Made by a program: the position numbers and the translations under genes
Notes under the pieces: model-generated
Told to the model about the DNA's origin: nothing
Seen by the model: only the letters and a program-made list of their open reading frames with translations
Database searches by the model: none
NCBI GenBank assembly: GCA_902762955.1
Contig: CACWQH010000022.1
Location: forward strand, 1-39,825
Direction: 5' to 3'
Source of the DNA: an uncultured Lachnospiraceae bacterium
GTDB lineage: Bacteria; Bacillota; Clostridia; Lachnospirales; Lachnospiraceae
DNA: 39,825 bases
In this document: in pieces, positions 25,205 to 34,700 of the stretch
How the letters are laid out: every line of letters starts with the position of its first letter
Position numbering within the stretch: position 1 is the first letter of the stretch

Positions 25205-26227
25205 ATGACAATTTTAGTTACAGGAGGAGCAGGCTATATCGGAAGCCATACCTGCGTGGAATTATTAAATGAGGGATATGAGGTTGTCGTGGTTGATAAC
25301 CTTTATAATTCAAGCCCTAAGGCTATAGAAAGGGTTGAAAAGATTACCGGAAAGAAGATTAAATTTTATGAAGCGGATATATGTGACGCAGCTGCCATGA
25401 ATAAGGTTTTGGATGAGAATAAGATTGACTGCGTTATACATTTTGCAGGACTTAAGGCAGTCGGTGAGTCGGTTGAAAAGCCTCTTGAATACTATCAGAA
25501 CAACATAGGCGGAACCCTTACCTTATGTGATGCACTTAGAAAGCATGGAGTTAAAAATATAATCTTTTCTTCATCGGCAACAGTTTACGGCGATCCTGCA
25601 TTTATACCTATCACCGAGGAGTGTCCAAAGGGAATATGTACCAACCCTTACGGTTGGACCAAGCATATGATAGAGCAGATTCTTACGGACTTTCATACAG
25701 CAGATAATGACTGGAATGTTATATTGCTTCGTTACTTTAACCCAATCGGAGCACATGAGAGCGGACTTATAGGTGAGGATCCAAAGGGTATTCCGAATAA
25801 TCTCGTACCTTATGTGGCACAGGTTGCAATCGGAAAAAGAGAGGTGCTGGGTGTATTTGGCGATGACTATGATACACCGGACGGAACCTGTATCAGAGAT
25901 TATATACATGTAGTTGACCTTGCGAGAGGACATGTGGCAGCTATTAATAAGATTAAGGACAATCCGGGTGTTAAGATTTACAACCTTGGTACCGGAAACG
26001 GTCAGAGTGTTCTGGATGTGGTTAAGGCATTTAGCAAGGCATGCGGACACGATGTACCATATGTTATCAAACCAAGACGTGCAGGTGATGTACCGGTATG
26101 TTATTCGGATGCAAGTCTTGCGCTTAAGGAGCTTGGCTGGAAAGCGGAGTATGGCATAGATGAGATGTGTGCTTCTTCCTGGAAGTGGCAGAGCATGAAT
26201 CCGGACGGATATAATACAGCAGAATAG
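25205..26227 (+). CDS. galE: UDP-glucose 4-epimerase
   Basis: A 340-aa short-chain dehydrogenase-type epimerase interconverting UDP-galactose and UDP-glucose. The NAD-binding motif VTGGAGYIGSH opens the protein; the catalytic SSSATVYG and YGWTK (Tyr-x-x-x-Lys) follow, then RYFNPIGAHESG and the C-terminal sugar-binding part. The length is standard. Ribosome site GAGGAGG. It begins 88 bases after lacI and is followed by galK, so the Leloir genes run lacI-galE-galK-GH53-galT on one strand. It ends in TAG. Confidence 0.96.
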   Translation: MTILVTGGAGYIGSHTCVELLNEGYEVVVVDNLYNSSPKAIERVEKITGKKIKFYEADICDAAAMNKVLDENKIDCVIHFAGLKAVGESVEKPLEYYQNNIGGTLTLCDALRKHGVKNIIFSSSATVYGDPAFIPITEECPKGICTNPYGWTKHMIEQILTDFHTADNDWNVILLRYFNPIGAHESGLIGEDPKGIPNNLVPYVAQVAIGKREVLGVFGDDYDTPDGTCIRDYIHVVDLARGHVAAINKIKDNPGVKIYNLGTGNGQSVLDVVKAFSKACGHDVPYVIKPRRAGDVPVCYSDASLALKELGWKAEYGIDEMCASSWKWQSMNPDGYNTAE

Positions 26228-26322
26228 ATATATAAGAATAATCAGTCAGTAATAACGGACAAGATTAAGAGGATGATTAAATAAGTAAGTTGAATTAAGT
26301 AGGTTTAGAAAGGGCTTTTAAT

Positions 26323-27615
26323 ATGAATAAGATTTCAGCACTTTCCCTTGAGATAAAAGAGGGAAAATTAGATGATAAAATCAAGGATATATATGTTGAT
26401 GAAACCAAGCTTTCATATCAAAGAGAAAGATATGTGGAAGCACTTTCGGAGTACGCACGTATATTTGCGGATGGAGATATGGATGCCTCTGTAGAGATTT
26501 ACAGCGCACCGGGAAGAAGCGAGATAGGTGGCAATCATACGGATCATCAGCACGGAAATGTACTTGCGGCATCCATCAATGATGATGCTATAGCAATTGT
26601 CGGAAATGTAAATAATGAAGCAGTAAGAGTGTTGTCAAAGGGATATGATATGCTTACCATACCACTTGACAATATCGAAAAAGTTGACAGTGAAGAGGGC
26701 ACAACCATAGCACTTATCAAAGGCGTAATCTATGGTGTGAAAAATGCAGGCCATAATATAGGCGGTTTTGATGCCTACATAACCAGTGATGTTTTAAGCG
26801 GCTCCGGACTTTCTTCCTCTGCAGCCTTTGAGACAATAATCGGAACAATTTTGTCCGGTCTTTACAATGATATGAAGATAGATGCAGTTGAGATAGCAAA
26901 GCTTGGACAGTATGCTGAAAATATCTATTTTGGAAAGCCATGCGGGCTTATGGATCAGATGGCATGCTCGGTCGGTTCACTCTGTCAGATAGATTTCAAG
27001 AATCCTGAGGAACCTGTTATAGATAGAGTTGAATTTGATCTAAGCAGTGTAGGCTACAGCTTGTGTATAACCGATACAAAGGGCTCTCATGCAGACCTTA
27101 CACCGGATTATGCGGCTGTTCCTGTGGAAATGAAAAATGCTGCTTCCTGCTTTGGCAAGGAGGTTCTTCGTGAGGTTGATAAGGATGAGCTTTTGGCAGG
27201 AATCAATAAGATAAGAAAAGCTTATGGTGACAGAGCTGCACTTCGTGCACTGCATTTCTTAGAGGAGAATGAGCGTGCGGTACTTGAAGCCAAAGCATTG
27301 AAGGATAATGATTTTGAAGAGTTTTTAAGACTGTTTAAGGCATCAGGGGATTCTTCCTATAAGTATCTTCAGAATGTTTATACCAACCATGATGTAGAAC
27401 ATCAAAATATGTCGGTAGGTCTTTGTATAAGCGAGCTTGTGCTTGGCGATAAGGGTGTCGCAAGAGTGCATGGCGGTGGATTTGCGGGAACCATACAGGC
27501 ATTTGTAAAAAATGATGTGGTTGAGAAGTATAAGAAGGCTATGGATGATTTGTTTGGAGAAGGTTCTTGTAATGTACTTATGATAAGAAAGTACGGCGGT
27601 ATAAAGGTGGCATAA
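26323..27615 (+). CDS. galK: Galactokinase
   Basis: A 430-aa GHMP kinase that makes galactose 1-phosphate. The galactokinase signature appears as APGRSEIGGNHTDHQHGNVL (residues ~66-85), the ATP-binding motif as SDVLSGSGLSSSAAFE, and the third GHMP motif as VHGGGFAGTIQAFV near the end. It is some 40 residues longer than typical GalK because of an N-terminal extension, a form seen in several Lachnospiraceae. Asn-His replaces the usual Glu-His in the signature (GGNHTDH for GEHTDY), also known from that group. Upstream is galE; the galactanase gene follows 93 bases on. Confidence 0.93.
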   Translation: MNKISALSLEIKEGKLDDKIKDIYVDETKLSYQRERYVEALSEYARIFADGDMDASVEIYSAPGRSEIGGNHTDHQHGNVLAASINDDAIAIVGNVNNEAVRVLSKGYDMLTIPLDNIEKVDSEEGTTIALIKGVIYGVKNAGHNIGGFDAYITSDVLSGSGLSSSAAFETIIGTILSGLYNDMKIDAVEIAKLGQYAENIYFGKPCGLMDQMACSVGSLCQIDFKNPEEPVIDRVEFDLSSVGYSLCITDTKGSHADLTPDYAAVPVEMKNAASCFGKEVLREVDKDELLAGINKIRKAYGDRAALRALHFLEENERAVLEAKALKDNDFEEFLRLFKASGDSSYKYLQNVYTNHDVEHQNMSVGLCISELVLGDKGVARVHGGGFAGTIQAFVKNDVVEKYKKAMDDLFGEGSCNVLMIRKYGGIKVA

Positions 27616-27708
27616 AAATCAGTTATGAGGTTCATTTGCTCTGTGACAGATTGCTTGGCTGTTTTATGGTAAAAGTATTAACGAACTCTTTAGGAGGCTT
27701 GTGAGGTT

Positions 27709-29784
27709 ATGAAGTTTGAGAAAAAGGTACTGACAGCAGTTCTTGCTTTGACACTTACACTATGTGCTGTCGGATGTGGAAAGAAAGAGACAACTGATAA
27801 TACGGATGCAGGGGTTACTTCGGAAGATACTGCATCGCCGGAGGATGCAGATGGCGGGGATTATATTCCTCTTCCTGCCGGAAGCTCATCTGAGGATACT
27901 GCTGTGGAGGCAGATGTGTTTGTAGAAAAGATAGATAATCTGTCAGAGGATTTTATAACCGGTGCTGATTTATCTTCAATTGCAGCGGAGTTTGACAGCG
28001 GTGTTAAGTATTATGACTTTGACGGAAATGAATTGGACGAGCAGGGATTTTTTGATTTCCTTTATAACGATTGCGGAGTTAATTATGTTCGTATAAGAGT
28101 TTGGGTTAATCCTTATGATGAAAACGGTAATTCCTATGGCGGTGGTAACAATGATATTGAGACCGCAAAAAAGATAGGAACCTGGGCAACAAAGGCAGGC
28201 ATGCGAGTACTGATTGATTTTCATTATTCTGACTTCTGGGCTGACCCGAGTAAGCAGAAAGTTCCTAAAGAATGGGAGGATTTATCGGTAGATGAAAAAG
28301 CGGTTGCTTTAAGAATGTACACGGAGGATTCTCTTAATGCGCTGAAAGATTCCGGTGTTGATGTGGGCATGGTTCAGATCGGAAACGAAACCACAACCGG
28401 CTTCTGCGGTGAAAAAGAATGGGAGGATATGTGCACATTATTTAAGGCAGGATGCGAAGCGGTAAGAGGTATCGATAAGGATATTCTTATAGCGATTCAT
28501 TTTACCAATCCTGAAAAGGGGTCCTATCCTGCTTATGCTTCATACCTTGAGCAGTATGGTGTGGATTATGATGTATTTGCTTCTTCTTACTATCCGTATT
28601 GGCATGGTGAGGTTGGAAGCATGAAGGCTATATTAAATACCATCGTCAATAAATACGACAAGAAGGTAATGATTGTTGAGACCTCATATATACATACCTA
28701 TGAGGATGGTGACGGTTCGGGCAATACTGAGTCCGAGGGTAAGGCAGGAGATGCGTTTTATTATGATGTATCCGAGCAGGGTCAGTGCGATGCGATAAGA
28801 GAGGCTGCAAATGCAGTTGCATTTTGCGGTGATGCAGGTTTAGGCATATTTTATTGGGAGCCGGCTTGGATTCCTGTAGGAGTTTATGCTGACGCCGAAA
28901 ATCCTGATGAGGTTTACGAAAATAATAAAAAGATATGGGAGGAAAAAGGCTCCGGCTGGGCAGCAAGCTATGCGTCGGATTATGATGAGGACGCGGCGGA
29001 GTATTATGGCGGTTCGGCGGTAGATAATGAAGCATTGTTTGATTTCTACGGACATCCTCTTGCATCTGCAAAGATTTATAAATATATAAGAACAGGTGCG
29101 GTTGCGGATCTTGCTGTGGCCGATGTTACAGCGGACAATATAGAAATTGATGTTGATGAATATATAGCTTTACCGGAGGTTGCCCATGTAAGATATAATG
29201 ACGGAACCATAACCGATATGCCGGTAAGCTGGATAGAGGACAGCCTTGCCGGTGCGGACGCAAGTACACCGGGAGAGTATGTTGTAGACGGTACTGTAGA
29301 TGTTGACGGAAAAAGCTATGATGTATCGGTAACGGTTAAGGTTCTAGCGGAAAATCTTCTTGCCAATCCGGGCTTTGAGGATGAGGATATGAGTATGTGG
29401 AACATAGACTCTGATATCATAAGCCGTAAGGATGATTCAAGCAATGTTCATGACGGAGCATATTGTCTTCATTTCTGGTCTGAAAAGGATATAGAATATA
29501 CGGTATATCAGACGGTTACACTTGATGCCGGAGAGTATGTCCTCGGAACATACATAGAAGGCGGAGATTGTGGTGACGATGCAAGCTTTGTGCTTTATGC
29601 AGAGTATGGTGACGAGAGTCTTGAACAAGAAACAGGTGTTACCAAGTGGCAGGAATGGGATAATCCTGAGATAGATAATATAGTTATAACCGAGGATGGT
29701 ACCGAGCTTACGATAGGTGTTAAGGTTAAGGCACAAGCCAAGGGCTGGGGTGCCTGGGATGATTTTTATCTATATTCTAAATAG
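27709..29784 (+). CDS. GH53 endo-beta-1,4-galactanase lipoprotein with Ig-like and CBM61-like domains
   Basis: A 691-aa surface lipoprotein with lipobox CAVGCG (Cys23), an acidic linker to ~75 and the GH53 barrel at ~80-465. The acid/base is Glu227 in MVQIGNETT and the nucleophile Glu324 in VMIVETSY; FYWEPAWIP is also typical. An Ig-like domain at ~475-550 (VRYNDGTITDMPVSW) precedes a C-terminal jelly-roll opening LLANPGFEDEDMSMWNI, like the CBM61 modules that bind beta-1,4-galactan. It would cut type I arabinogalactan or pectic galactan at the cell surface. Ribosome site TAGGAGG. The cluster holds no sugar transporter for the products. Confidence 0.94.
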   Translation: MKFEKKVLTAVLALTLTLCAVGCGKKETTDNTDAGVTSEDTASPEDADGGDYIPLPAGSSSEDTAVEADVFVEKIDNLSEDFITGADLSSIAAEFDSGVKYYDFDGNELDEQGFFDFLYNDCGVNYVRIRVWVNPYDENGNSYGGGNNDIETAKKIGTWATKAGMRVLIDFHYSDFWADPSKQKVPKEWEDLSVDEKAVALRMYTEDSLNALKDSGVDVGMVQIGNETTTGFCGEKEWEDMCTLFKAGCEAVRGIDKDILIAIHFTNPEKGSYPAYASYLEQYGVDYDVFASSYYPYWHGEVGSMKAILNTIVNKYDKKVMIVETSYIHTYEDGDGSGNTESEGKAGDAFYYDVSEQGQCDAIREAANAVAFCGDAGLGIFYWEPAWIPVGVYADAENPDEVYENNKKIWEEKGSGWAASYASDYDEDAAEYYGGSAVDNEALFDFYGHPLASAKIYKYIRTGAVADLAVADVTADNIEIDVDEYIALPEVAHVRYNDGTITDMPVSWIEDSLAGADASTPGEYVVDGTVDVDGKSYDVSVTVKVLAENLLANPGFEDEDMSMWNIDSDIISRKDDSSNVHDGAYCLHFWSEKDIEYTVYQTVTLDAGEYVLGTYIEGGDCGDDASFVLYAEYGDESLEQETGVTKWQEWDNPEIDNIVITEDGTELTIGVKVKAQAKGWGAWDDFYLYSK

Positions 29785-29908
29785 AGTATGATTTTTAAAT
29801 TATAATTTTAAGTGAAATAAATGATAAGTGAATATGTAACTGAATGATTTTAGCATATAAGCTTATCGTATATAAAATTTGATAAAAATTTTTTAGGAGG
29901 GTTATGAG

Positions 29909-31441
29909 ATGACAGAGAAGATAAGCAGACTTATAGATGAGCTTTTAGCTTATGGTGTCAATGCAGGACTCGTTGATAAAGAGGATGAAACATATACAAG
30001 AAACAAGTTGCTCGAATTATTTGAGGAGCAGGAATATATCGAGGCGGGTGTAAGCAATAATGAGGCTGCTTCTTGCGGTACTAAAACAAATGAAAGACAG
30101 CTTTCAGAAATCCTTGATGATATGCTTTCAGTACTTTATGAGAAGAAGATTATGCCGGAGGATACCATAACCTATAAGGATTTATTTGATACTAAGATTA
30201 TGGGACTTCTTACACCGGCACCTTCGGTTATAAGAAGAGAGTTTGCATCACATCTTGCGAAATCTCCAAAAGAAGCAACGGATTATTATTATGATTTTTC
30301 AAGAGCAACTAATTATATAAGAGTTGACAGAATTAAGAAGGATGAGAAATGGCAGACATCTACAGAGTTTGGAGATTTGGATATCACAATTAATCTTTCC
30401 AAGCCGGAGAAGGATCCAAGAGATATAGCAAAGGCAGGTCAGGCTAAAAAGTCCGGCTATCCAAGCTGTCTGTTATGCAGGGAAAATGAAGGCTATGCGG
30501 GACATTTTTCACATCCTGCCAGACAGAATCATCGTATCATACCGATTACACTTGGCGGAGAAAACTACAATCTTCAGTATTCTCCTTATGTGTATTACAA
30601 TGAGCACTGTATAATATTTAATGACAAGCATATTCCTATGAAGATAGACAGGGATACCTTTGTAAAGCTTCTTGATTTTGTGGGACAGTTTCCGCATTAT
30701 ACTGCCGGTTCAAATGCAGACCTTCCGATAGTAGGCGGTTCTATCTTAAGCCATGACCATTTTCAGGGTGGTAATTATGAGTTTCCTATGGTGAGGGCTC
30801 CTTATGAGAAGGAGTTTACAGTTTCTGGTTATGAAGAGGTTCATGCAGGCATAATCAACTGGCCGTTATCGACCATCAGACTTCAGGCAAAGGATGCTGA
30901 TAAAATCGTAGAGCTTGCGGATCATATCCTTGGAAAGTGGAGAGCATATACCGATGAGGAGGCATTTATCTATGCCGAGACAGACGGAACACCTCACAAT
31001 ACAATCACACCGATTGCACGTATGAGAGGGGAGCTTTTTGAGCTTGACCTTGTACTTCGTAACAACATAACCACTGACGAGCATCCGATGGGTGAGTATC
31101 ATCCGCATCCGCAGTATCATCACATCAAGAAGGAAAACATCGGACTTATCGAGGTTATGGGACTTGCGGTTCTGCCTGCGAGACTTAAGGGTGAGATGGC
31201 ACACTTGGAGGAGCTTATACTTAAGGGTGAGGATTTGGCATCTGATGAAAGCATTGCTTCGCACGTTGACTGGGCTAAGGAGTGGATGAAGAATTATGAT
31301 GATATAAATGCATCCAATATCCACCAGATAGTTCAGGATGAGATAGGTAAGGTGTTTTCAAAGGTTCTTGAGTGCGCAGGTGTATATAAGTGCACAGAAG
31401 AAGGCAGGAAATATTTTGATAAATTCATAAATCAATTATAA
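29909..31441 (+). CDS. galT: UDP-glucose--hexose-1-phosphate uridylyltransferase (class II, Gram-positive type)
   Basis: A 510-aa GalT of the Firmicute class II family, unrelated in length to the ~350-aa E. coli enzyme. It moves UMP from UDP-glucose to galactose 1-phosphate. Family segments are YPSCLLCRENEGYAGHFSHP (metal-binding cysteines), the nucleotide-transfer region ILSHDHFQGGNYEFPM with the HxHxG-like HDHFQGG, and DGTPHNTITPIARM. Ribosome site TTAGGAGGG. It is the last gene of the galactose cluster, followed 20 bases later by a perfect 25-bp palindrome (31461-31543). Confidence 0.95.
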   Translation: MTEKISRLIDELLAYGVNAGLVDKEDETYTRNKLLELFEEQEYIEAGVSNNEAASCGTKTNERQLSEILDDMLSVLYEKKIMPEDTITYKDLFDTKIMGLLTPAPSVIRREFASHLAKSPKEATDYYYDFSRATNYIRVDRIKKDEKWQTSTEFGDLDITINLSKPEKDPRDIAKAGQAKKSGYPSCLLCRENEGYAGHFSHPARQNHRIIPITLGGENYNLQYSPYVYYNEHCIIFNDKHIPMKIDRDTFVKLLDFVGQFPHYTAGSNADLPIVGGSILSHDHFQGGNYEFPMVRAPYEKEFTVSGYEEVHAGIINWPLSTIRLQAKDADKIVELADHILGKWRAYTDEEAFIYAETDGTPHNTITPIARMRGELFELDLVLRNNITTDEHPMGEYHPHPQYHHIKKENIGLIEVMGLAVLPARLKGEMAHLEELILKGEDLASDESIASHVDWAKEWMKNYDDINASNIHQIVQDEIGKVFSKVLECAGVYKCTEEGRKYFDKFINQL

Positions 31442-31460
31442 ATAGACTATATTATGCATA

Positions 31461-31543
31461 AAAACATGGAACACCAAAAAGTTACACGCAAAGCTCACTG
31501 TCGCTCACGCTTTGCTTAGTAACTTTTTGGTGTTCCATGTTTT
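31461..31543. repeat. Palindromic element E4, perfect 25-bp arms
   Basis: Arms 31461-31485 (beginning AAAACATGGAACACC) and 31519-31543 are exact inverted repeats. In the 33-base loop GCAAAG (31488-31493) pairs with CTTTGC (31510-31515), closing on CTCACTGTCGCTCACG. That tip resembles, but is not the same as, the GAGCGAAGCGAG tip of E1-E3. It sits 20 bases after the galT stop and 24 before the next promoter, the same placement as the longer elements. Confidence 0.85.
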
Positions 31544-31566
31544 CACTTTGTTTTTCCAATATATTC

Positions 31567-31595
31567 TTGTGTTTAGCCCCAAAATAGTGTAAAAT
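31567..31595 (+). promoter_or_regulatory. Promoter of signalling cluster 2
   Basis: TTGTGT (31567-31572) and TAAAAT (31590-31595) are 17 bases apart. Transcription would begin near 31602, giving a leader of ~180 bases that includes an early terminator (31622-31663) and two further hairpins before the hybrid kinase gene. Confidence 0.6.
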
Positions 31596-31621
31596 ATTAA
31601 TATCTAAAATGTTATGTGACC

Positions 31622-31663
31622 GGCAGGGAATTTCATATCGAAAGTTCCTGCCAGACTTTTTTT
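31622..31663 (+). terminator. Terminator inside the hybrid kinase leader
   Basis: GGCAGGGAATTTC (31622-31634) pairs with GAAAGTTCCTGCC (31640-31652), and a run of seven T's follows at 31657-31663. Its place after a promoter and before the gene suggests attenuation, unless the real promoter lies further downstream. Confidence 0.75.
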
Positions 31664-31781
31664 CACAGAGCCGCCGAAAGGAATATGTCAGCTAAAGCTG
31701 ACCGTCGGCTCGCGCACGAGTAGGGTGCTATTTCATCTTCCCTACTCGATTTAAATTGAACAATATATGGGGGATAAAATT
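31664..31781 (+). promoter_or_regulatory. Structured 5' leader of the hybrid kinase gene
   Basis: Two more hairpins follow the terminator: GAGCCGCCG/CGTCGGCTC, with an inner TCAGC-TAAA-GCTGA (about 31668-31713), and CGAGTAGGG/CCCTACTCG (about 31718-31749). No known riboswitch consensus, including c-di-GMP-I or -II, could be recognised. The rest of the leader is A/T-rich. Confidence 0.45.
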
Positions 31782-34700
31782 ATGTGGGGGAATGTACCGG
31801 CGATACTGGACGGAGCAGGCTTTCAGATTTCTACAATCGTTGTCTGTGTTTCATGTCTGTTTTATACATTTATACATTCAAAGCCTGAGAAGGTTCAAAA
31901 TAAGCTTTTTTTAATTATATTTTGTAATATATTAATTACTGCAGTATGCAATTTTATGAGTGCACTTTCAAAGCCGTATCTGGATACTTCAAAAGCTATG
32001 CGGACTGTACGTGTAACAGCGCAGTACATTTATTTTGTGTTTCATTCATTTTTAGCTCCACTATTTTGCTTTTATATAGCTTTAATTACGGGAGCAAATT
32101 ATGTATTAAAGAAGAAAAATCATTTTATCTATGAAATCCCTGTTATACTTACGGTGCTTCTGACAATTATCAATCCTTTCACACATTGGGTATATTATTT
32201 TACGGGTAATGGTGAATTTCACAGAAATTGGGGTGAAAATATTATCTATGTGGTAAGCATACTCTATTATATATTAGCTATTGTTATGCTTTTGTTCTTC
32301 TGGGATGCCATAAGCTTAAAAACCAAGCGTATAATGATTTATTTCTTTGTACTTGTAGGTATAGGTACACTCGTTCAGTTTTTGTTTGTTCCGATGCACA
32401 CAGAGCTTTTTGCCGAGGCTATAGCCATGACCGGTATTATGATAACAATAGAAAATGAAGAGGGAAGAAAGGATTCAAGAACCAAGATATATAATCATGC
32501 CGCACTTGCTTATGATGTTCAAAAGTTTATCAGGGTAAGACGCTCATTTTATATAATATGTGTTAAGATGCAGAATCCTATGAGTCTTATGCATTTGGTA
32601 GGTCCTGCAAACATTGAGGCACTTACCGAACAGACAGCAAATTATATATCTACACTGGTACCGAGATATTCCATATACTATATCGGCGTCGGAACCTTTG
32701 TAATTATAAGTGAGAATTCCGACAGAGATTATAATATTGAGATTGCAAAAAATATAAAAAATCGTTTCGGCCACAGCTGGCTTTTTCAGGACAGGGATAC
32801 TACTTTTAATGCCTCAGTATTTTGTGCGGAGATTCCTACGGATTTAAAATCATATAAGGATATCATGATGTTGGTAAACGGTCCGATACCTATGGATAAA
32901 GCACATGTTGATGGTGTTTATTACGGCAGCAGTCTTAATTATGTCTTAAGAAGAAGTCAGGTTGAGGATGCCATAATTAACGGACTTTCAAGTAAGAGCT
33001 TTGAGGTTTATTATCAGCCGATTTATAATTTGTCAGACCTTTCCATATGCTCCGGTGAGGCACTGCTTCGTCTTCATGACACTGAAATCGGAGATATCTA
33101 TCCGGATGAATTTTTACCTATTGCTGAAAGAAGCGGTATGATATTTGATTTGGGTGACTTTGTATTGGATGAGGTTTGCAAATTCCTTAACAGCGGCATC
33201 CCGACAGAGATGGGTATTGATACCTTAAATGTTAATCTTTCGGTAATTCAGTGTATTCAGTCAAATTATGCGGATAGGATAATTGAGCTTGTTTCCAAGT
33301 ATGACATATCTCCTTCAAGGATTGCATTTGAGATAACAGAGTCGGCAGCAACCACTGATTTTAATGCTTTAAGAGAGTTTGTTGAAAAGCTGAGAGGAAA
33401 AGGCTTTAAATTTACGGTTGATGATTACGGTGTGGGTTATTCCAATGTTCACTCCATACTTTCGCTTGATGTTGATATTATCAAGATTGACAGAACGATT
33501 CTCTGGGAGGCTGAGCAGTCCGAGACCGGTAGAATCATTATGGAAAGCTCTGTTGCCATGATTAAGAAGATGGGTAAGCAGATACTTATCACCGGTGTTG
33601 AGACCAAGCCTCAGATAGACCTTGCACATGAGTTTGGAGTAGACTATCTTCAGGGATATTATTTCTCCAATCCTATATCTCAAAATGAGTTTATCGGCAT
33701 ACTTAAGGCTACACAGATAGCAAGATTTGAAGAACAGAAGGCTCTTGCTGCAAGTGAGGCTATGAGTAACTTCCTTGCCAATATGTCCCACGAGATAAGA
33801 ACTCCGATAAATGCAGTTTTAGGAATGGATGAGATGATACTTCGCGAAAGCGATGATGACAGAATTATTGAATATGCAAAAACCATAGAGGGAGCAGGCA
33901 GAACTTTGCTTTCCATTATCAATGATATACTCGATTTTTCAAAGATTGAAAAGGGCAATGTTGAGATTGTCGAAAGCAATTATGAGCTTTCTTCACTATT
34001 ATCAGATGTCATAAATATGGTATGGTTAAGGGCGGAAAAGAAGGGGCTTAAGCTTGTGACGGAGGTTGAGCCAACCACGCCGGAGAAGCTTTACGGTGAT
34101 GAGGTACGTATAAGACAGATTATCATTAATCTTCTTAATAATGCGGTGAAATATACCGATAAGGGCAGCGTTACCTTAAAGGTTGGATATGAGAAGACAG
34201 ATAAAGAGAACATAAACCTTAAGGTAAGTGTAAGTGATACCGGAATAGGTATAAAGGAAGAGGATTTGGGCAAGCTCTTTGATAAATTTAAGAGACTCGA
34301 CCTTGATAAAAATAAGACTATTGAGGGAAGCGGTCTCGGTCTTCCTATTACCAGTCAGCTGATTAAGCTTATGAACGGCGGGATAAATGTTGAGAGTACA
34401 TATGGTGAGGGCAGTACATTTTCCGTTAGCATACCTCAAAGGGTATTAACCGATGAAAAGATAGGACGCTTTAATTCAAGACGTGCGGTTTCAAAGATGG
34501 AAAAAGTTAAAAATGAGACCTGGTACACAGCACCTGATGCAAAGCTTCTTATAGTAGATGATACATCCATGAATCTTATGGTGGTAAGGAAGCTTTTAAA
34601 GAGAACCAAGGTTCAAATCGATGAAGCCGGAAGCGGTATGGAATGTATCAAAAAGGCAACCGAAAGAAAATATGATATAATTCTTCTTGATTACAGAATG

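Noticed and set aside
31664-31781. c-di-GMP riboswitch before the hybrid kinase
   Set aside because: The conserved GEMM features (a GCA-rich core with a GNRA loop and receptor) could not be found; only generic hairpins are present.
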